From Pseudomonas sp. PH1b (GTDB lineage Bacteria; Pseudomonadota; Gammaproteobacteria; Pseudomonadales; Pseudomonadaceae): 64,000 bases of DNA. The position numbers were made by a program, and so were the translations under genes. Where the stretch lies: assembly GCF_000633395.1 (NCBI RefSeq), contig NZ_AYMU01000001.1, forward strand, positions 186,001 through 250,000, in the 5' to 3' direction. The number at the start of each line of letters is the position of its first letter. Within the stretch, counting starts at the first letter, position 1. Shown piece by piece: positions 40,530 through 50,027 of the stretch. The notes beneath the pieces are model-generated. The model saw only the letters and a list, made by a program, of their open reading frames with translations. It was not told the origin of the DNA and searched no databases.

Positions 40530-41954
40530 ATGCCGAACTTCATTCCCCGGGCAGAGTACTCGGAGGCCTTGCCCGGATGGCAGTTGGTTAAGCGCTGCGT
40601 GGCGGGCGCCCGCGAGGTGCGCAAGCACGATATCTACCTGCCGATGCCTGACCCGGAGAACAAGTCTCCCGAGAACCAGGCGCGGTACAAGCAGTACAAG
40701 AAGCGGGCTATGTTCCTGAACATCACTGGGCGTACGCGCACCGGCCTGCTGGGCGCCGTGTTCCGCAAGACTGCAGAGCTGGAGCTTCCCGTCGGGGTCG
40801 AGTACCTCAAGGAGAACGCCAGTGGCGACGGTACGAGCCTGGAACAGCTTTCCAAGGACGCCGTGGGCGAATGCCTGGACGCTGGTCGCGGCGGGTTCCT
40901 CGTTGACTTCCCGGCGGTTGAGGGCGTGTCATCGATGGCTGACATGCAGGGCCGCAGCGCGCTGATTCACCATTACGGCGCCGAGTCGATAATCGACTGG
41001 GATGAGCAAGTGGTCGATGGCGTGAAGCGCCTGGTCTATGTCTGTCTTTTGGAGTGCGTGTCCGTGTTCAGTCCGGACAGCCTGGAGCGCACAACGAGCA
41101 CCCAATACCGCGTGCTGCTGCTGGTTGATGGCCGCTACGTTCAGCGCGTCTACGCCGAGGACGGCAATTCTTACACCGAGGTTGCGCCGCTCGACAAGAA
41201 TGGCCGCCCCTTTGACCATATCCTGTTCAGCTTCTACGGCGCCCAGAACAACGACGGCAGCATCGACAAGTCGCCGCTGGAAGACTTGGCCGACGTGAAC
41301 ATCCTGCACTACGGCAACAGCGCAACAGTGGAGGAGAGCGGGTTCATCAGCAGCCAGCCCACGCTGTTCATCACTACGGACATCACCGCCGACGAGTTCG
41401 CCAAGGTGAACCCGAACGGGATGCACATCGGCTCGACCCGGGGCTACAACCTCGGGAAGTCGGGGGATGCAAAGCTTGTCCAGGCAACCGAGAGCCAGCT
41501 GGCCCGCACACTGATGAAGGACAAGGAAGAGCAGATGCTGATGATCGGCGCTCGCATCGTCCAGAAGGCGGGTGGTGCCGAGACAGCTGAAGCGGTACGC
41601 ATCCGGTACAGCTCCGACAACAGCGTGCTGGGTACCATCGCAGGCAACGTGTCCGAGGCCCTGAAAATGGCCATTCTCGACGCCGAGCGCTTCATGATGG
41701 GAGAGCCTGACGAGGATGGCACTGTCTTCTGGCTCAACCAGTCGTTCTTTGACGAGACGATGACTGCCCAGGATATCCTGGCTCAAGTGCAGTTGTGGCA
41801 GCAGGGACTGATTGCGAAGTCAGACCTGCGCACGAACCTACGCCAAGGTGGTGTGCTGGAGGCTGATCGCACCGACGAGCTGATCGACGATGAGTTGGCC
41901 CAGCAGCAGCCCGTGACTGGCAACGACGCCGGAGATAACGGCAATGAGCAGTGA
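40530..41954 (+). CDS. Portal protein (DUF4055)
   Basis: A 474-residue DUF4055 protein, placed directly after the large terminase. Segments such as YKKRAMFLNITGRTRTGLLG (N-terminal) and FISSQPTLFITT (central) are typical of this portal-like family. It would form the dodecameric portal ring through which DNA is packaged. Confidence 0.85.
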   Translation: MPNFIPRAEYSEALPGWQLVKRCVAGAREVRKHDIYLPMPDPENKSPENQARYKQYKKRAMFLNITGRTRTGLLGAVFRKTAELELPVGVEYLKENASGDGTSLEQLSKDAVGECLDAGRGGFLVDFPAVEGVSSMADMQGRSALIHHYGAESIIDWDEQVVDGVKRLVYVCLLECVSVFSPDSLERTTSTQYRVLLLVDGRYVQRVYAEDGNSYTEVAPLDKNGRPFDHILFSFYGAQNNDGSIDKSPLEDLADVNILHYGNSATVEESGFISSQPTLFITTDITADEFAKVNPNGMHIGSTRGYNLGKSGDAKLVQATESQLARTLMKDKEEQMLMIGARIVQKAGGAETAEAVRIRYSSDNSVLGTIAGNVSEALKMAILDAERFMMGEPDEDGTVFWLNQSFFDETMTAQDILAQVQLWQQGLIAKSDLRTNLRQGGVLEADRTDELIDDELAQQQPVTGNDAGDNGNEQ

Positions 41955-42990
41955 CGGCTACCTGTCCGACGCAGCTACTCGCCACCAGGTGCACGTGCAG
42001 CGCTATGCCGGAGGCAGTCTCAAGCGGCTGGCCAAGTTCATCACAAAGGCGATTGGGATCGCCAAATCGCGCGTATCGGAGGGATTGAGCCGGTACGGCA
42101 CCCAGCGCTACGAGCGGCAGATCCAAGAGCTGCTGGGCGAGCTGGCGGGCGTGTATGGAGAGATGAAGCAGCAGGCCGTGCTAGACCTGACCGAATTCGG
42201 CGGCTACGAGGCTGAATTCAACATGACCCTGCTGGGCAAGGTCGTGAAAGCAGTCGTCCAACTGAACAGGCCAAGCATCGAGCAGGTCGCCGCGGCGGCA
42301 CTAGCCGACCCGCTCGACCTGGAGGTCGGTAAGGGTCGCCAGCGCATCAGCATCAATGGCGCGCTCGACCAGTACGGCACCAAGAAGAGCGCTGAGATCA
42401 TCAGCGAGATTCGCATGGGGTCCGCGCTGGGCGAGACATCTGGGCAGATCAGCCGGCGGCTGACCTCCCTTGGCGTCCAGCAGCGCGATCAGGCGCAGGC
42501 CTTGGTCAACACCATGACCAACCACATCGCCTCCACTGCGCGCGTCGAAGTCCTCAAGGACAACGACGACATCCTCAAGGGGATGCGCCGGATTGCCACC
42601 TTGGACAGCCGCACCACGCTGTTTTGCATGAGCATCGACCAGACGATCATCCCGCTGGATGGGCCGAAGCCGCCATATCACTGGCGGTGCCGGACCACGC
42701 TCATCCCGGTGCTGAAAGACGAGTTCGCCAGGGATATCCCTGGGTCAACCCGGCCATCGGTGGGTCCTGATGGCGTCGAGCAGGTGAGCAGCAAGACCAG
42801 CTACAGCGAGTGGCTGGCTAGGCAGCCGGCTGCGTTCCAAAAGGACGTGCTCGGGCCGTCTCGTTACGAACTGTTCAGCAAGGGCGAGCTGCCCATTGAC
42901 AGGTTTGTCGACGACAACGGCAAGACACTGACTCTGGAGCAGCTCAAGAAGCGTGAGCCGATGGCTTTTGAGAGGGCCGGCATGAACTGA
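41944..42990 (+). CDS. Mu F-like minor head protein
   Basis: A 348-residue phage head morphogenesis protein. The C-terminal half has the Mu gpF-like motif (TLDSRTTLFCMSIDQTIIPL and PPYHWRCRTTLIP), with conserved Asp, Cys and His residues. It sits after the portal as usual and overlaps its end by 11 bp. Confidence 0.88.
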   Translation: MSSDGYLSDAATRHQVHVQRYAGGSLKRLAKFITKAIGIAKSRVSEGLSRYGTQRYERQIQELLGELAGVYGEMKQQAVLDLTEFGGYEAEFNMTLLGKVVKAVVQLNRPSIEQVAAAALADPLDLEVGKGRQRISINGALDQYGTKKSAEIISEIRMGSALGETSGQISRRLTSLGVQQRDQAQALVNTMTNHIASTARVEVLKDNDDILKGMRRIATLDSRTTLFCMSIDQTIIPLDGPKPPYHWRCRTTLIPVLKDEFARDIPGSTRPSVGPDGVEQVSSKTSYSEWLARQPAAFQKDVLGPSRYELFSKGELPIDRFVDDNGKTLTLEQLKKREPMAFERAGMN

Positions 42991-43048
42991 TTAGCGCCAC
43001 AAAACACATCATCGCGCTTTCGTGGCGCGACATTAATTGGAGAGCACC

Positions 43049-43414
43049 ATGAGCGACAAATCGATTGGCCAGATGATTGAAGACAAGGGCATGACTGCGC
43101 CACGCATCACGCCTGCTGACATCGAGTCGAACATCTCCAGCGAGCACTACTTCACCGCACTCGATGGCGTGGATGGTCACTTCCGTGGCGGCCCAGAAGC
43201 GCAAGGCGTAAGGAATGCGCAGGCTCTTAGCCTGCTGACATTCTGCGTATTGGTGCTTCGCAATGGCTTCACTGTTACCGGTGAGTCTGCCTGTGCCAGC
43301 CCGGAAAACTTCGACGCTGAGATTGGTCGCAAGGTCGCCAGACGCAACGCCGAGCAAAAGATCTGGCCTCTGATGGGCTATGAGCTGAAGCAGCGCCTGC
43401 ACGACGCCAAGTAA
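43049..43414 (+). CDS. N4 Gp49/Sf6 Gp66-like protein
   Basis: A 121-residue protein. The segment ISSEHYFTALDG, the CVLVLRNGFTVTGESACAS motif and the FDAEIGRKVARRNAEQKIWPLMGY-type ending match the Gp49/Gp66 family, whose function is unknown. GGAG precedes the ATG. It interrupts the head operon between the minor head and scaffold genes and is followed by a terminator-like hairpin. Confidence 0.85.
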   Translation: MSDKSIGQMIEDKGMTAPRITPADIESNISSEHYFTALDGVDGHFRGGPEAQGVRNAQALSLLTFCVLVLRNGFTVTGESACASPENFDAEIGRKVARRNAEQKIWPLMGYELKQRLHDAK

Positions 43415-43431
43415 CCGCAGCACGTTTTCCA

Positions 43432-43457
43432 AGCCCTGGCTGAGCCGGGGCTTTTTT
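43432..43457 (+). terminator. Terminator-like hairpin in the head operon
   Basis: AAGCCC...GGGCTT stem extended by TGGCT/AGCCG, then TTTTTTG. It lies between the Gp49-like gene and the scaffold gene. It is likely overcome by late antitermination. Confidence 0.65.
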
Positions 43458-43500
43458 GTATCCGCAGGCTGGGCCTGCCCAACGTCTCTGGGAGACAGCA

Positions 43501-44211
43501 ATGACCTTGAAATTCCAACTGGACAGCCTTGAAGGCGTAGATGAATCGGTAGCAGCACTGTATGTCGAGAAGGACGGAAAGTTCATCCTCGGCATTGACG
43601 GGCTGCCGCAGCAGGAGGACGTCACCGGCCTTAAGGCCAAGGTGGAAGAGCTCCTGGGCGAGAAGAAGGCTGCCGAAAAGGCGCGTCGCGAGGCTGAAGA
43701 AAAGGCCCGCGCCGAGGCCGAGGAGGCTGCTCGCAAGTCCGGAAACGTCGAAGAACTCGAAAAATCCTGGTCCGAGAAGTACGCGCGCCGTGAGGCTGAG
43801 CTGACCGGCCAGCTCGAAAGCACCAACAGCACCCTGCAAGGCCAGATCCGGGATCTGACCGTGGGCCGCACCGCTACCGAGATCGCGACCACCCTGGCTG
43901 TCCCTGGCAGCGCCAAGGCATTGCTTCCTCACATCGAACGCCGGCTGAGCGTCGAGCAGCGCGACGGTAAGCCCACCGTCGTCGTGCTGGACGCCGCCGG
44001 CAAGCTCTCGGCGGCAACGCTGGACGAGCTGAAAGCAGAATTCACCAACGATCCGGCCTTCGGTCCGCTGATTGCTGGTAGCAAGGCATCCGGCGGCGGG
44101 GCCGGGGGTGCTGGAAAAGGCGGCGGGGCCGCAAGAGGCAACATCGGCGGCACCAAAGAGGAACGCACGGCGGCACTGGCCAGCCGGTTCCCAGACCTCC
44201 CATTGAAATAA
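43501..44211 (+). CDS. Head scaffolding protein
   Basis: A 236-residue protein with an extended coiled coil rich in E, K and A (about residues 45-115) and a Gly-rich tail near 200-215. Placed just before the major capsid gene, this layout is typical of phage scaffold or capsid assembly proteins. No protease active site is visible. Confidence 0.75.
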   Translation: MTLKFQLDSLEGVDESVAALYVEKDGKFILGIDGLPQQEDVTGLKAKVEELLGEKKAAEKARREAEEKARAEAEEAARKSGNVEELEKSWSEKYARREAELTGQLESTNSTLQGQIRDLTVGRTATEIATTLAVPGSAKALLPHIERRLSVEQRDGKPTVVVLDAAGKLSAATLDELKAEFTNDPAFGPLIAGSKASGGGAGGAGKGGGAARGNIGGTKEERTAALASRFPDLPLK

Positions 44212-44223
44212 GGAAATACACCC

Positions 44224-45192
44224 ATGTCCCTGTCGCAAATGCAGGTTTTCAACGAATACATCATGCCGGCGACCATCGAGACGCTGGATCAGATGCTCGT
44301 TGCGTTCAACGCCGCCAGCCGCGGCGCCATCGTGCTGTCCCCGGACGGCTTCACCGGCGACTTCCTCCAAGAGTCGTTCTTCCAGACCCTGGCCGCTGCT
44401 CAGCGCCGCGTGGACCGCTACGCAGCCAACGGCACCGCGCCGATCACCGACCTGACCGAGCTGAAAAACTCCTCGGTGAAGGTTGCCGGCGGTTTCGGTC
44501 CGGTCCGCTACGAGCCATCGCAGATGACGTGGCTGGAGCGCCCGACCGCCCAAGGCGTCGAGGTGGCATCCCGCGCGTTCGCCGAGATCCTGCTGAAGGA
44601 CCAGCTGAACACCGCAATCGCCGCACTGGTTGCCGCGATCACCGCCCAGGCTGCCGCCGTCAACGATGTTTCGGCTACCGCCGGCATCTCGCAGGGCGCG
44701 CTGAACAACGCCCACGCCAAGTTCGGCGACGCCAGCCAGACCCTGATCACCCAGGTCATGCAGGGCACCACCTATCACAAGCTGATCGGCCAGGCCCTCA
44801 CCAACAGCAACCAGCTGTTCGAAGCCGGCAACGTTCGCGTGATCGACATCCTGGGCAAGATCTCGGTGGTCACCGACTCGCCTGCCCTGATGCAGGCCGG
44901 CACCCCGAACAAGGAGATCATCCTCTCTCTGGCTCAGGGCGCTGCACTGGTGCACGACGGCCGCGACATCATCAGCAACGTCCAGACCAACAACGGCAAG
45001 GAGCGCATCGAGACGACCCTGCAGGTGGATTACACCTTCGGCGTCGGCCTCAAGGGCTACACCTGGGACGTCACCAACGGCGGCAAGTCGCCGACCGATG
45101 CCGAGCTGGCCACTGGGACCAACTGGGATCGCACCGCCACCAGCATCAAGCACACCGCCGGTGTGGCTCTGATCGGTGACGCCTCCAAGTAA
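44224..45192 (+). CDS. Major capsid protein
   Basis: A 322-residue protein with the position and composition of a HK97-like capsid subunit (start MSLSQMQVFNEYIMPATIET). The conserved type is found in DUF4055-portal phages. No N-terminal delta domain is obvious, matching the presence of a separate scaffold gene. The ribosome site is weak (AAGGAAATACACCC). Confidence 0.85.
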   Translation: MSLSQMQVFNEYIMPATIETLDQMLVAFNAASRGAIVLSPDGFTGDFLQESFFQTLAAAQRRVDRYAANGTAPITDLTELKNSSVKVAGGFGPVRYEPSQMTWLERPTAQGVEVASRAFAEILLKDQLNTAIAALVAAITAQAAAVNDVSATAGISQGALNNAHAKFGDASQTLITQVMQGTTYHKLIGQALTNSNQLFEAGNVRVIDILGKISVVTDSPALMQAGTPNKEIILSLAQGAALVHDGRDIISNVQTNNGKERIETTLQVDYTFGVGLKGYTWDVTNGGKSPTDAELATGTNWDRTATSIKHTAGVALIGDASK

Positions 45193-45241
45193 CCCCTGAC
45201 GGTGGGCTGGGCGTATGGCCCGGCCCGCTGAGGACAAGCGC

Positions 45242-45820
45242 ATGAGCAAGAACAACATCTGGTACCTGCCAGGCCCGTTTCACCAGTACCAGGAAGACGT
45301 GAAAGCGCTGGCCAAGGAGGCCGGCCTGGTAATCGTCGACGCAAACGTGGCTCTGAACCGCAAGAACGAGGCCAAGGACGTTCCCGAGGTGACCATCCGG
45401 CCAGAGCTTCTGTCGCCTGAGCTGGTGATTGATGACAGTGGCATCAGCCAGGACGTTGTCGCCAAGCTTTACGCTGAACTGACGTCGGTTGGCGTAATCG
45501 TCGAATCGTTCGCCGCTCAGGGTCTGGAGCGCCCAGAAGGCGACTTGGGCGAAACCGCATCGCGCCTCTTCGAAGTGCTCGAAGCAGTTAATGCCGGCGT
45601 ATCCAGCCTGCAGCGTGAGCGCGACGGCGAAGCCCAGAAGGTAATCGACCTGGAGCAAGAGAAGGCCGGCCTGCTGAAGCAGATCGAGGCCCTCAAAGCT
45701 GCTGCCGCAGACCCTGAGGTCGAGGCGCTGAAGGCTGCCCTGGACAAGGCCGGCGTGACTTACCGCGCCAACGCCTCGAAAGAGTCGCTGCAGAAGCTGG
45801 TCGACGACCTGCCAAAGTAA
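45242..45820 (+). CDS. Head-associated phage protein with coiled coil
   Basis: A 192-residue protein. The N-terminal domain is alpha/beta (start MSKNNIWYLPGPFHQYQEDV), the central section is a coiled coil (about 115-155), and the C-terminus ends in a short helix (SLQKLVDDLPK). It lies between capsid and connector genes, suggesting a minor head role. Confidence 0.6.
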   Translation: MSKNNIWYLPGPFHQYQEDVKALAKEAGLVIVDANVALNRKNEAKDVPEVTIRPELLSPELVIDDSGISQDVVAKLYAELTSVGVIVESFAAQGLERPEGDLGETASRLFEVLEAVNAGVSSLQRERDGEAQKVIDLEQEKAGLLKQIEALKAAAADPEVEALKAALDKAGVTYRANASKESLQKLVDDLPK

Positions 45821-45859
45821 TACCGGGGCTTCGGCCCCAATCATTCAAGCGGAGGCCTG

Positions 45860-46252
45860 ATGGCTACCTACATCACTGTGGCCGACGTGGATAGCATCCT
45901 CGGGGCTGGCTGGGCGGCTGACGAGCACAAGGAAGAGGCGGCGTTCGAGGCGAATGCCTACCTGACCGCGCTCAACCTGGTTGGCATCGACATGGACGAC
46001 ATCCCGGGCGACGTGAAGCAGGCCGGCGCCCGCCTGGCCAAGTGCGCATCCCAAGGAAAGCTGTACGTGCAGCAGACCGAGGGGGCGCTCGAAGCCAAGA
46101 CGGTCAAGGCCGGCTCGGTATCGACCAGCAAGAGCTTCGGCTCGATCGACAAGACCAGCACGGCAGCCCAACCGGCCTGCGTGCAACTGGCCCTGTCTCT
46201 GCTCACGCCTTGGCGTAGCAATCCATTCGCCTTCGCAGTGAAACGGGGGTAG
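45860..46252 (+). CDS. Head-tail connector (DnaT-like domain family)
   Basis: A 130-residue protein (start MATYITVADVDSILGAGWAA; ending LLTPWRSNPFAFAVKRG) of the putative DnaT-like family found at the head-tail junction of many siphophages. By synteny it is an adaptor that docks to the portal. Confidence 0.75.
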   Translation: MATYITVADVDSILGAGWAADEHKEEAAFEANAYLTALNLVGIDMDDIPGDVKQAGARLAKCASQGKLYVQQTEGALEAKTVKAGSVSTSKSFGSIDKTSTAAQPACVQLALSLLTPWRSNPFAFAVKRG

Positions 46253-46254
46253 GT

Positions 46255-46635
46255 ATGGGGCTGCTCGATGACATCCAGGCCGACCTGGCCGAGGCCTTCG
46301 ACGATGATCTGGCCGATGCGGTATCGGCATTCACCGGTACCTACATGGGTCCGGGTATGTGGGATCCGGTAAGCGAGACGACCACAGCCCAGCCGGTGAC
46401 CTATACCGGGCGCGGCGTGCTCGACAGCTACGACAGTCGCCGCATTGACGGCCTGAACATCATGATTGGCGATCTTCTGCTGATCTGCCTGGCCAATGAG
46501 GTAGACGACAGGCCGGCCGTTGGCCACCAGATCACGGTCACTGACCTGATCACTGGCCAGCAGGCCACGTATCGCATCGTTAGCCCAGGCATAGATCCAG
46601 CCAGGGCACATTACGAGATCCAACTGAGGAAGTGA
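46255..46635 (+). CDS. Head-tail joining protein
   Basis: A 126-residue protein starting MGLLDDIQADLAEAFDDDLA, a family often misnamed glutamate 5-kinase in phage genomes. It is mostly beta-strand after residue 25. Position after the connector suggests a stopper or joining function. Confidence 0.75.
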   Translation: MGLLDDIQADLAEAFDDDLADAVSAFTGTYMGPGMWDPVSETTTAQPVTYTGRGVLDSYDSRRIDGLNIMIGDLLLICLANEVDDRPAVGHQITVTDLITGQQATYRIVSPGIDPARAHYEIQLRK

Positions 46636-46637
46636 CC

Positions 46638-47189
46638 ATGGCCAATCGTGGATGGAGTACACCGCCCAGCGCTTTCGCCGGGGTTGTCGAGGAACAGCTG
46701 GCGCAGCGCGTGCGCGTCATCGCCATGGCCATGCTGCAGGATATCGTACTGCGCTCGCCCGTCGGCAATCCAAGCTTGTGGAAGGCCAACACGGAGCTGA
46801 AGTCCCGAAACGTCGCCATGGCCGATGCCTACGACGCCAAGGCGGCACAACTGGGCAACAAGAAGCTGACGAAGCGAGAGCGGGAGCAGAACTTCTTTGT
46901 CAACCAGGTAGCAGCAGGGCAGGGCTATGTCGGCGGCAGATTCCGGGCCAACAACATCGTTACAGTGGGCACACCAAGCTTCGCGCAACTCGACACCGTT
47001 GACCCATCCGGCGCGACCACCATCAGCAATGGTGGGGCCGTGCTCCGGTCCGTCGAGCCCTATGCCGTGGTCTACATCCAGAATAACCTTCCGTACGCCA
47101 CCGCTCTTGAAGACGGCCATTCGCAGCAGGCGCCTGGTGGTATCTACGCGGTGTCGTTCAACGGTGTTTCCCAGGCCTATAGCTCATGA
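46638..47189 (+). CDS. HK97 gp10-like tail completion protein
   Basis: A 183-residue protein (segments MLQDIVLRSPVGNPSLWKAN, VTVGTPSFAQLDTV, NNLPYATALEDGHSQQAP). It shares the N-P-Y-A-x-x-x-E-x-G-H-S pattern of neck and tail completion proteins. GGAAG lies before the ATG at 46638. Confidence 0.75.
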   Translation: MANRGWSTPPSAFAGVVEEQLAQRVRVIAMAMLQDIVLRSPVGNPSLWKANTELKSRNVAMADAYDAKAAQLGNKKLTKREREQNFFVNQVAAGQGYVGGRFRANNIVTVGTPSFAQLDTVDPSGATTISNGGAVLRSVEPYAVVYIQNNLPYATALEDGHSQQAPGGIYAVSFNGVSQAYSS

Positions 47190-47590
47190 CCTTCGAACAG
47201 ATCCGATCCGTCGTCATAGGTCGCATGCAGCAGTGGGCCGGCATCCCGGCCGCGAACGTCGACTACCCCAACAACGACGAACCTTTTGACCCGGCTGGCA
47301 AGACCATCTGGGCGCGCTTGGCCAATATCCCAGGCCTGAGCAGCACACCAGAGGTTGGCAACGGGCCGAGCGTGCGTCGCACCGGCATTCTCGTCATTCA
47401 GCTGTTTGTTCCGACCTACAAGGGCACGCTGGCGATCACCAAGGCTGCCGACACCCTTGTGCAGCACTTCGAGTACTACAGCGCGCCAGAAGGCCCGCTG
47501 GACTTCTTCGCAGCCTCGGCCAGCGTCATCGGCGACGACGGCAAAGGATGGTACCAGGTGAACGTGTCGATCCCGTACCGGGCCTACTGA
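47186..47590 (+). CDS. Tail terminator protein (DUF4128)
   Basis: A 134-residue protein (MTFEQIRSVVIGRMQQWAG start; RTGILVIQLFVPTYKGTLAI core; YQVNVSIPYRAY end) matching DUF4128 tail terminators, which cap the tail tube and join it to the head. ATGA overlap with the previous gene. Confidence 0.8.
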   Translation: MTFEQIRSVVIGRMQQWAGIPAANVDYPNNDEPFDPAGKTIWARLANIPGLSSTPEVGNGPSVRRTGILVIQLFVPTYKGTLAITKAADTLVQHFEYYSAPEGPLDFFAASASVIGDDGKGWYQVNVSIPYRAY

Positions 47591-47716
47591 TCCCGCCAAT
47601 TTCTGCCGAAAGGCAACCAAACACGCAGCCTAGGCCCGTACAGCCGAACGGTGGATGTTCGTTCATCCGTCCGCCCCGGCTGCGTTTCTATTCGACTGAT
47701 GAACGAGGTGTCGCAG

Positions 47717-48220
47717 ATGATCGAGAACAACGTCATTCCGTTTCACTATCAAGGCAAAGCTGTGCGCTTCAACAGCGACGGCTGGATCAACGCGACCGAT
47801 GTGGCCAAGCGATTCGGAAAAAGGCCGGTCGAGTGGCTCAGGCTTCCCGAATCAATCAAGTACATGGAGGCCCTGGCCCGGCATTTAAATGTGGGGGAAT
47901 CCCACCATTTGGTGCGGACCAGTAAAGGCCGCGCTGGCGGGACTTGGCTTCACCCAAAACTGGCCGTGTCGTTTGCACGCTGGCTCGATGTGGACTTCGC
48001 CGTCTGGGCCGACCTGCACATCGATGCGCTTCTGCGCGGCGAACTGAACGAGAAGCAGCAATTTGACCGCGCCTGCCGTGCGCTCAGCGACGGCCAGCAG
48101 ATCGCCAGTATTTCTGGGCGCCAGTTGGCCCAGTGGAAAGGACGCAAGCCAGCGCTTGAACATCAGGTCGAATACTGGCGCGACCAGTTGCAACTGACCC
48201 TAGGCTTAGACGCGGCCTGA
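47717..48220 (+). CDS. KilA-N domain protein inserted in the tail operon
   Basis: A 167-residue protein. The N-terminus is NNVIPFHYQGKAVRF, then a KilA-N DNA-binding domain (DGWINATDVAKRFGKRPVEWL, GRAGGTWLHPKLAVSFARWL, DVDFAVWADLHID). A likely antirepressor or regulator. It is not part of the tail machinery and is bounded downstream by a strong terminator, so it looks like a moron. The ATG at 47717 has GAGGTG 8 nt upstream. Confidence 0.82.
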   Translation: MIENNVIPFHYQGKAVRFNSDGWINATDVAKRFGKRPVEWLRLPESIKYMEALARHLNVGESHHLVRTSKGRAGGTWLHPKLAVSFARWLDVDFAVWADLHIDALLRGELNEKQQFDRACRALSDGQQIASISGRQLAQWKGRKPALEHQVEYWRDQLQLTLGLDAA

Positions 48221-48238
48221 TCGAAGCCAGAACACTCC

Positions 48239-48260
48239 ACCGCCAAATGGCGGTTTTTTT
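48239..48260 (+). terminator. Terminator after the KilA-N gene
   Basis: ACCGCC-AAAT-GGCGGT stem-loop followed by seven T. It separates the KilA-N gene from the tail tube gene. Confidence 0.85.
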
Positions 48261-48285
48261 ACGCCTGTTTTAGGAGATATACCCC

Positions 48286-49455
48286 ATGTCGAGCGGTGCA
48301 AAAGTCTCAACCGCCTGGATTCGTGAAGTCACGCCAGGTGTAACACCGGCTGGCGCCTGGAACGTGCTTACCCGCACCAGTTTCGGCGTGATCCCTTCGT
48401 ACAACACATCGGAAAACAACGAGATCGGCGAAGACAGGATGTCTCAAGGCACTTCGCAGACTACGGTGGACGTGGCCGGTGATGTCGGCACAAAGATGCG
48501 CTACGGCGCGCTGGACGAGTTCATGGCCTCCTGCTTCGGCAAGGATTGGGAAAACGACGTCCTGACCATGGGCAACGACCGCATTAGTTTCAGCCTGGGC
48601 TACTACGCTTCGGACGTTGGTATCGCTGGCGTGGCCACTGGCGCCCAGGTTTCCACGATGAACATTCAGGTGCCGAACGACGGTGAGATTGAAGTAACCA
48701 CCACCTTCGCCGCCACTGGCTGGAAAGACAAGGCGGACAATGCGAGTTACATCATCACGCCGACGACCGAGCAGTTCCAGCGCCGCTATGGCTTCAAGGA
48801 TGTTTCTGGCCTGAAGCTTAACGGTGTGCAGGTTGGTGACAACAACGTTTGCGTCGACACTTTCAACCTGCAGTTCGACAACGCCGTTCAGACCCAGCGC
48901 TGCATCGGCAACGGCAACCCATTCGCCGGCAATATCATCCCGACCACGTTCACCCCGTCGGGCAGTATTACCCTGAGCTGGTCGAAAACAGCGTATGAGC
49001 TGTGGAAGAGGCAGCAGACCGGCGATGCGATCAGCTTCGAGTTCACCATCGGCAACGCTGACGGATCCTACGACTTCCTTATTCCTGAAATGGAAATCAG
49101 CGGATCCTGGCCGGACGGCGGGGCCACTGACATCATCCAGGTGGAGCTGGCCTACACCGCCCGCCGAGTGTCGCCGACCATTACCCGCCGCCCGGCATCG
49201 CCAACACCAACTGGCGTGAATGTAACCCCCTCGACCGTCAGCGTGGCAGTTGGCGAAGCAACAAACCTGTCAGCATCCGTAACGCCGTCTGGCGCCGACC
49301 AGGCGGTTACTTGGTCGAGCTCTGCCACTGGAAAAGCCAGCGTTAGCGTCGCCGGTGTCGTTACCGGTGTCGCAGCTGGCAGCGCAACGATCACAGCGAC
49401 CAGCACCGTAGACGGCACCAAGACCGGAACCTGCACAGTCACTGTCACCGCTTAA
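48286..49455 (+). CDS. Major tail (tube) protein with bacterial Ig-like domain
   Basis: A 389-residue protein. Residues about 1-305 are the tail tube domain (start MSSGAKVSTAWIREVTPGVT; GSITLSWSKTAYELWKRQQTGDA segment). After a short linker, residues about 310-389 form a Big_2 Ig-like domain (VNVTPSTVSVAVGEATNLSA; VTWSSSATGKASVSVAGVVTG; SATITATSTVDG). Such Ig domains decorate the tail surface and may aid binding to cells. Confidence 0.85.
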   Translation: MSSGAKVSTAWIREVTPGVTPAGAWNVLTRTSFGVIPSYNTSENNEIGEDRMSQGTSQTTVDVAGDVGTKMRYGALDEFMASCFGKDWENDVLTMGNDRISFSLGYYASDVGIAGVATGAQVSTMNIQVPNDGEIEVTTTFAATGWKDKADNASYIITPTTEQFQRRYGFKDVSGLKLNGVQVGDNNVCVDTFNLQFDNAVQTQRCIGNGNPFAGNIIPTTFTPSGSITLSWSKTAYELWKRQQTGDAISFEFTIGNADGSYDFLIPEMEISGSWPDGGATDIIQVELAYTARRVSPTITRRPASPTPTGVNVTPSTVSVAVGEATNLSASVTPSGADQAVTWSSSATGKASVSVAGVVTGVAAGSATITATSTVDGTKTGTCTVTVTA

Positions 49456-49511
49456 CCCTTTGCCCGGCGCACCCTGAGGTGTGCGTCGGGTCTTTTAACG
49501 AAGAGGAATTT

Positions 49512-50027
49512 ATGGCAATCGTCATTACTCAGGCCCCAAAGCTTGATCTTGAGGGTACGCGCTGGGTTGAAATTGATGTCGGCGTAAAGATCAAGGTCGG
49601 ATCGGCCGGTAACCCAAAGTTCAAGTCCCACCACGCCCTTATCCTTCGGCATCAATCGATCGTCGATTCGCGCTATGGTGTTGGAACCGAGGGGTTTGAT
49701 CCGGCTAATGCGGAAATTGCAGAGGTCGAAAGCATGGATGGCATGCTGGTCGATCTGGTTTGCAAACATCTGATTCTGGATTGGGAAGGGGTGGAGGAGG
49801 CCGAGGCCCCGGGGGTGAACACTCCGTACACCCAGGAGCGCGGCAAGCTGCTTATCGCAGTCCGCCCAGATGTGTACTTCACCGCCTTACAGGTGGCATC
49901 AGACATCGCCACTCGGGTCGAGGAGAAAACCAAGGAAACGGTGGGAAAGCCGTCGAAACCTACCGGTGGAGTCGCGACTGGGCAGGGGAAGAAAACAGCA
50001 AAAAGCGCTGGAAGCGCGAGCGACTAA
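49512..50027 (+). CDS. Tail assembly chaperone (G-like)
   Basis: A 171-residue lambda gpG-like chaperone (start MAIVITQAPKLDLEGTRWVE). Near residue 146 the frame passes through the exact lambda slippery heptamer GGGAAAG in the required phase (G-GGA-AAG), so a minority of ribosomes should shift to -1 and make a longer GT-like fusion. GAGGAA precedes the ATG. The last 25 residues are Lys/Ser/Gly-rich, as expected for an unshifted tail. Confidence 0.82.
   Translation: MAIVITQAPKLDLEGTRWVEIDVGVKIKVGSAGNPKFKSHHALILRHQSIVDSRYGVGTEGFDPANAEIAEVESMDGMLVDLVCKHLILDWEGVEEAEAPGVNTPYTQERGKLLIAVRPDVYFTALQVASDIATRVEEKTKETVGKPSKPTGGVATGQGKKTAKSAGSASD
49943..49949 (+). promoter_or_regulatory. Programmed -1 frameshift site GGGAAAG
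   Basis: G-GGA-AAG in the G frame, identical to the lambda G-T slippery sequence. After slipping, translation enters the -1 frame at 49949 and continues to the stop at 50285-50287. Confidence 0.8.

Noticed and set aside
43378..45258. 626-codon minus-strand frame opposite scaffold and capsid genes
   Set aside because: Late structural genes on the plus strand fully explain the region; the frame has no known motifs.
50000..50004. A5 run as an alternative frameshift site in the tail chaperone gene
   Set aside because: GCA-AAA-AGC does not allow good -1 re-pairing in the A site, while the lambda heptamer GGGAAAG upstream is in perfect phase.
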